Shown here: positions 36,051-36,113 of the stretch, piece by piece | How the letters are laid out: each line of letters begins with the position of its first letter | How positions within the stretch are numbered: the stretch's first letter is position 1 | Assembly (NCBI GenBank): GCA_963578605.1 | Contig: CAUZEA010000055.1 | Coordinates: 1 to 36,113 of the forward strand | Source of the DNA: JAKVCB01 sp963578605 | GTDB taxonomy: Bacteria > Planctomycetota > Planctomycetia > Pirellulales > Lacipirellulaceae | Reading direction: 5' to 3' | DNA length: 36,113 nt | The notes under the pieces: model-generated | The model's input: the letters and a program-made list of their open reading frames with translations, nothing else | Told to the model about the DNA's origin: nothing | Databases searched by the model: none | Program-made: the position numbers and the translations under genes

Positions 36051-36113
36051 AAAGGATTTTTTCAGCTGGCACAGAAACGTCATGGCGTTGACCCGATTAT
36101 CCCGATGTTGCGT

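Overview
The window looks like a chromosome segment of a planctomycete, most likely a Pirellulales-type marine or freshwater lineage. The evidence is its gene families: three pairs of a DUF1549/DUF1553 protein (with planctomycete cytochrome-c-like motifs) and a Tat-exported DUF1501 protein, a formylglycine sulfatase, a two-domain DUF1080 protein, a Tat-exported Gfo/Idh/MocA oxidoreductase, a Tat-exported enolase-superfamily protein and a DUF4091 protein fused to HEAT repeats. These families are characteristically expanded together in planctomycetes. No rRNA, tRNA, CRISPR array or intact insertion sequence was recognised.

Layout. Positions 1-6016 hold the DUF4091/HEAT protein, a decayed copy of its 3' end, an enolase-superfamily protein and a convergent sulfatase. 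Positions 6463-10206 hold a small membrane protein, a secreted beta-propeller protein of glycoside-hydrolase type, a deleted remnant of a paralogue of that gene, and a metallo-beta-lactamase-fold hydrolase. Positions 10272-14872 (minus strand) are the first DUF1549/DUF1553 + DUF1501 pair. Positions 15066-19096 hold a leucine-rich-repeat protein, a Gfo/Idh/MocA oxidoreductase and the two-domain DUF1080 protein. Positions 19163-22838 (minus) are the second pair. Positions 23227-26846 (plus) are a complete sugar-type ABC importer (binding lipoprotein, double ATPase, permease). A DUF1501 C-terminal remnant and a RidA-family gene follow on the minus strand. Positions 27838-34960 (minus) are the third pair, whose upstream gene encodes an 1853-residue multidomain protein. 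The right end holds a non-coding stretch with a short tandem repeat and a cyanase gene (cynS) cut off after its N-terminal domain.

How the parts may fit together (inference). Sulfatase, sugar-type hydrolases, DUF1080 (3-keto-glycoside hydrolase type), Gfo/Idh/MocA and enolase-superfamily proteins suggest extracytoplasmic breakdown of a sulfated or oxidised carbohydrate, with the ABC importer taking up the sugar. The DUF1549/DUF1553-DUF1501 pairs are of unproven function. Their CxxCH motifs suggest exported haem proteins.

The most distinctive features are the repetition of the DUF1549/DUF1553-DUF1501 module, the large protein with about 430 residues inserted near the end of its DUF1553 region, and four decayed gene remnants (HEAT 3' end, beta-propeller paralogue, DUF1501 tail, truncated cyanase), which point to repeated duplication and loss.
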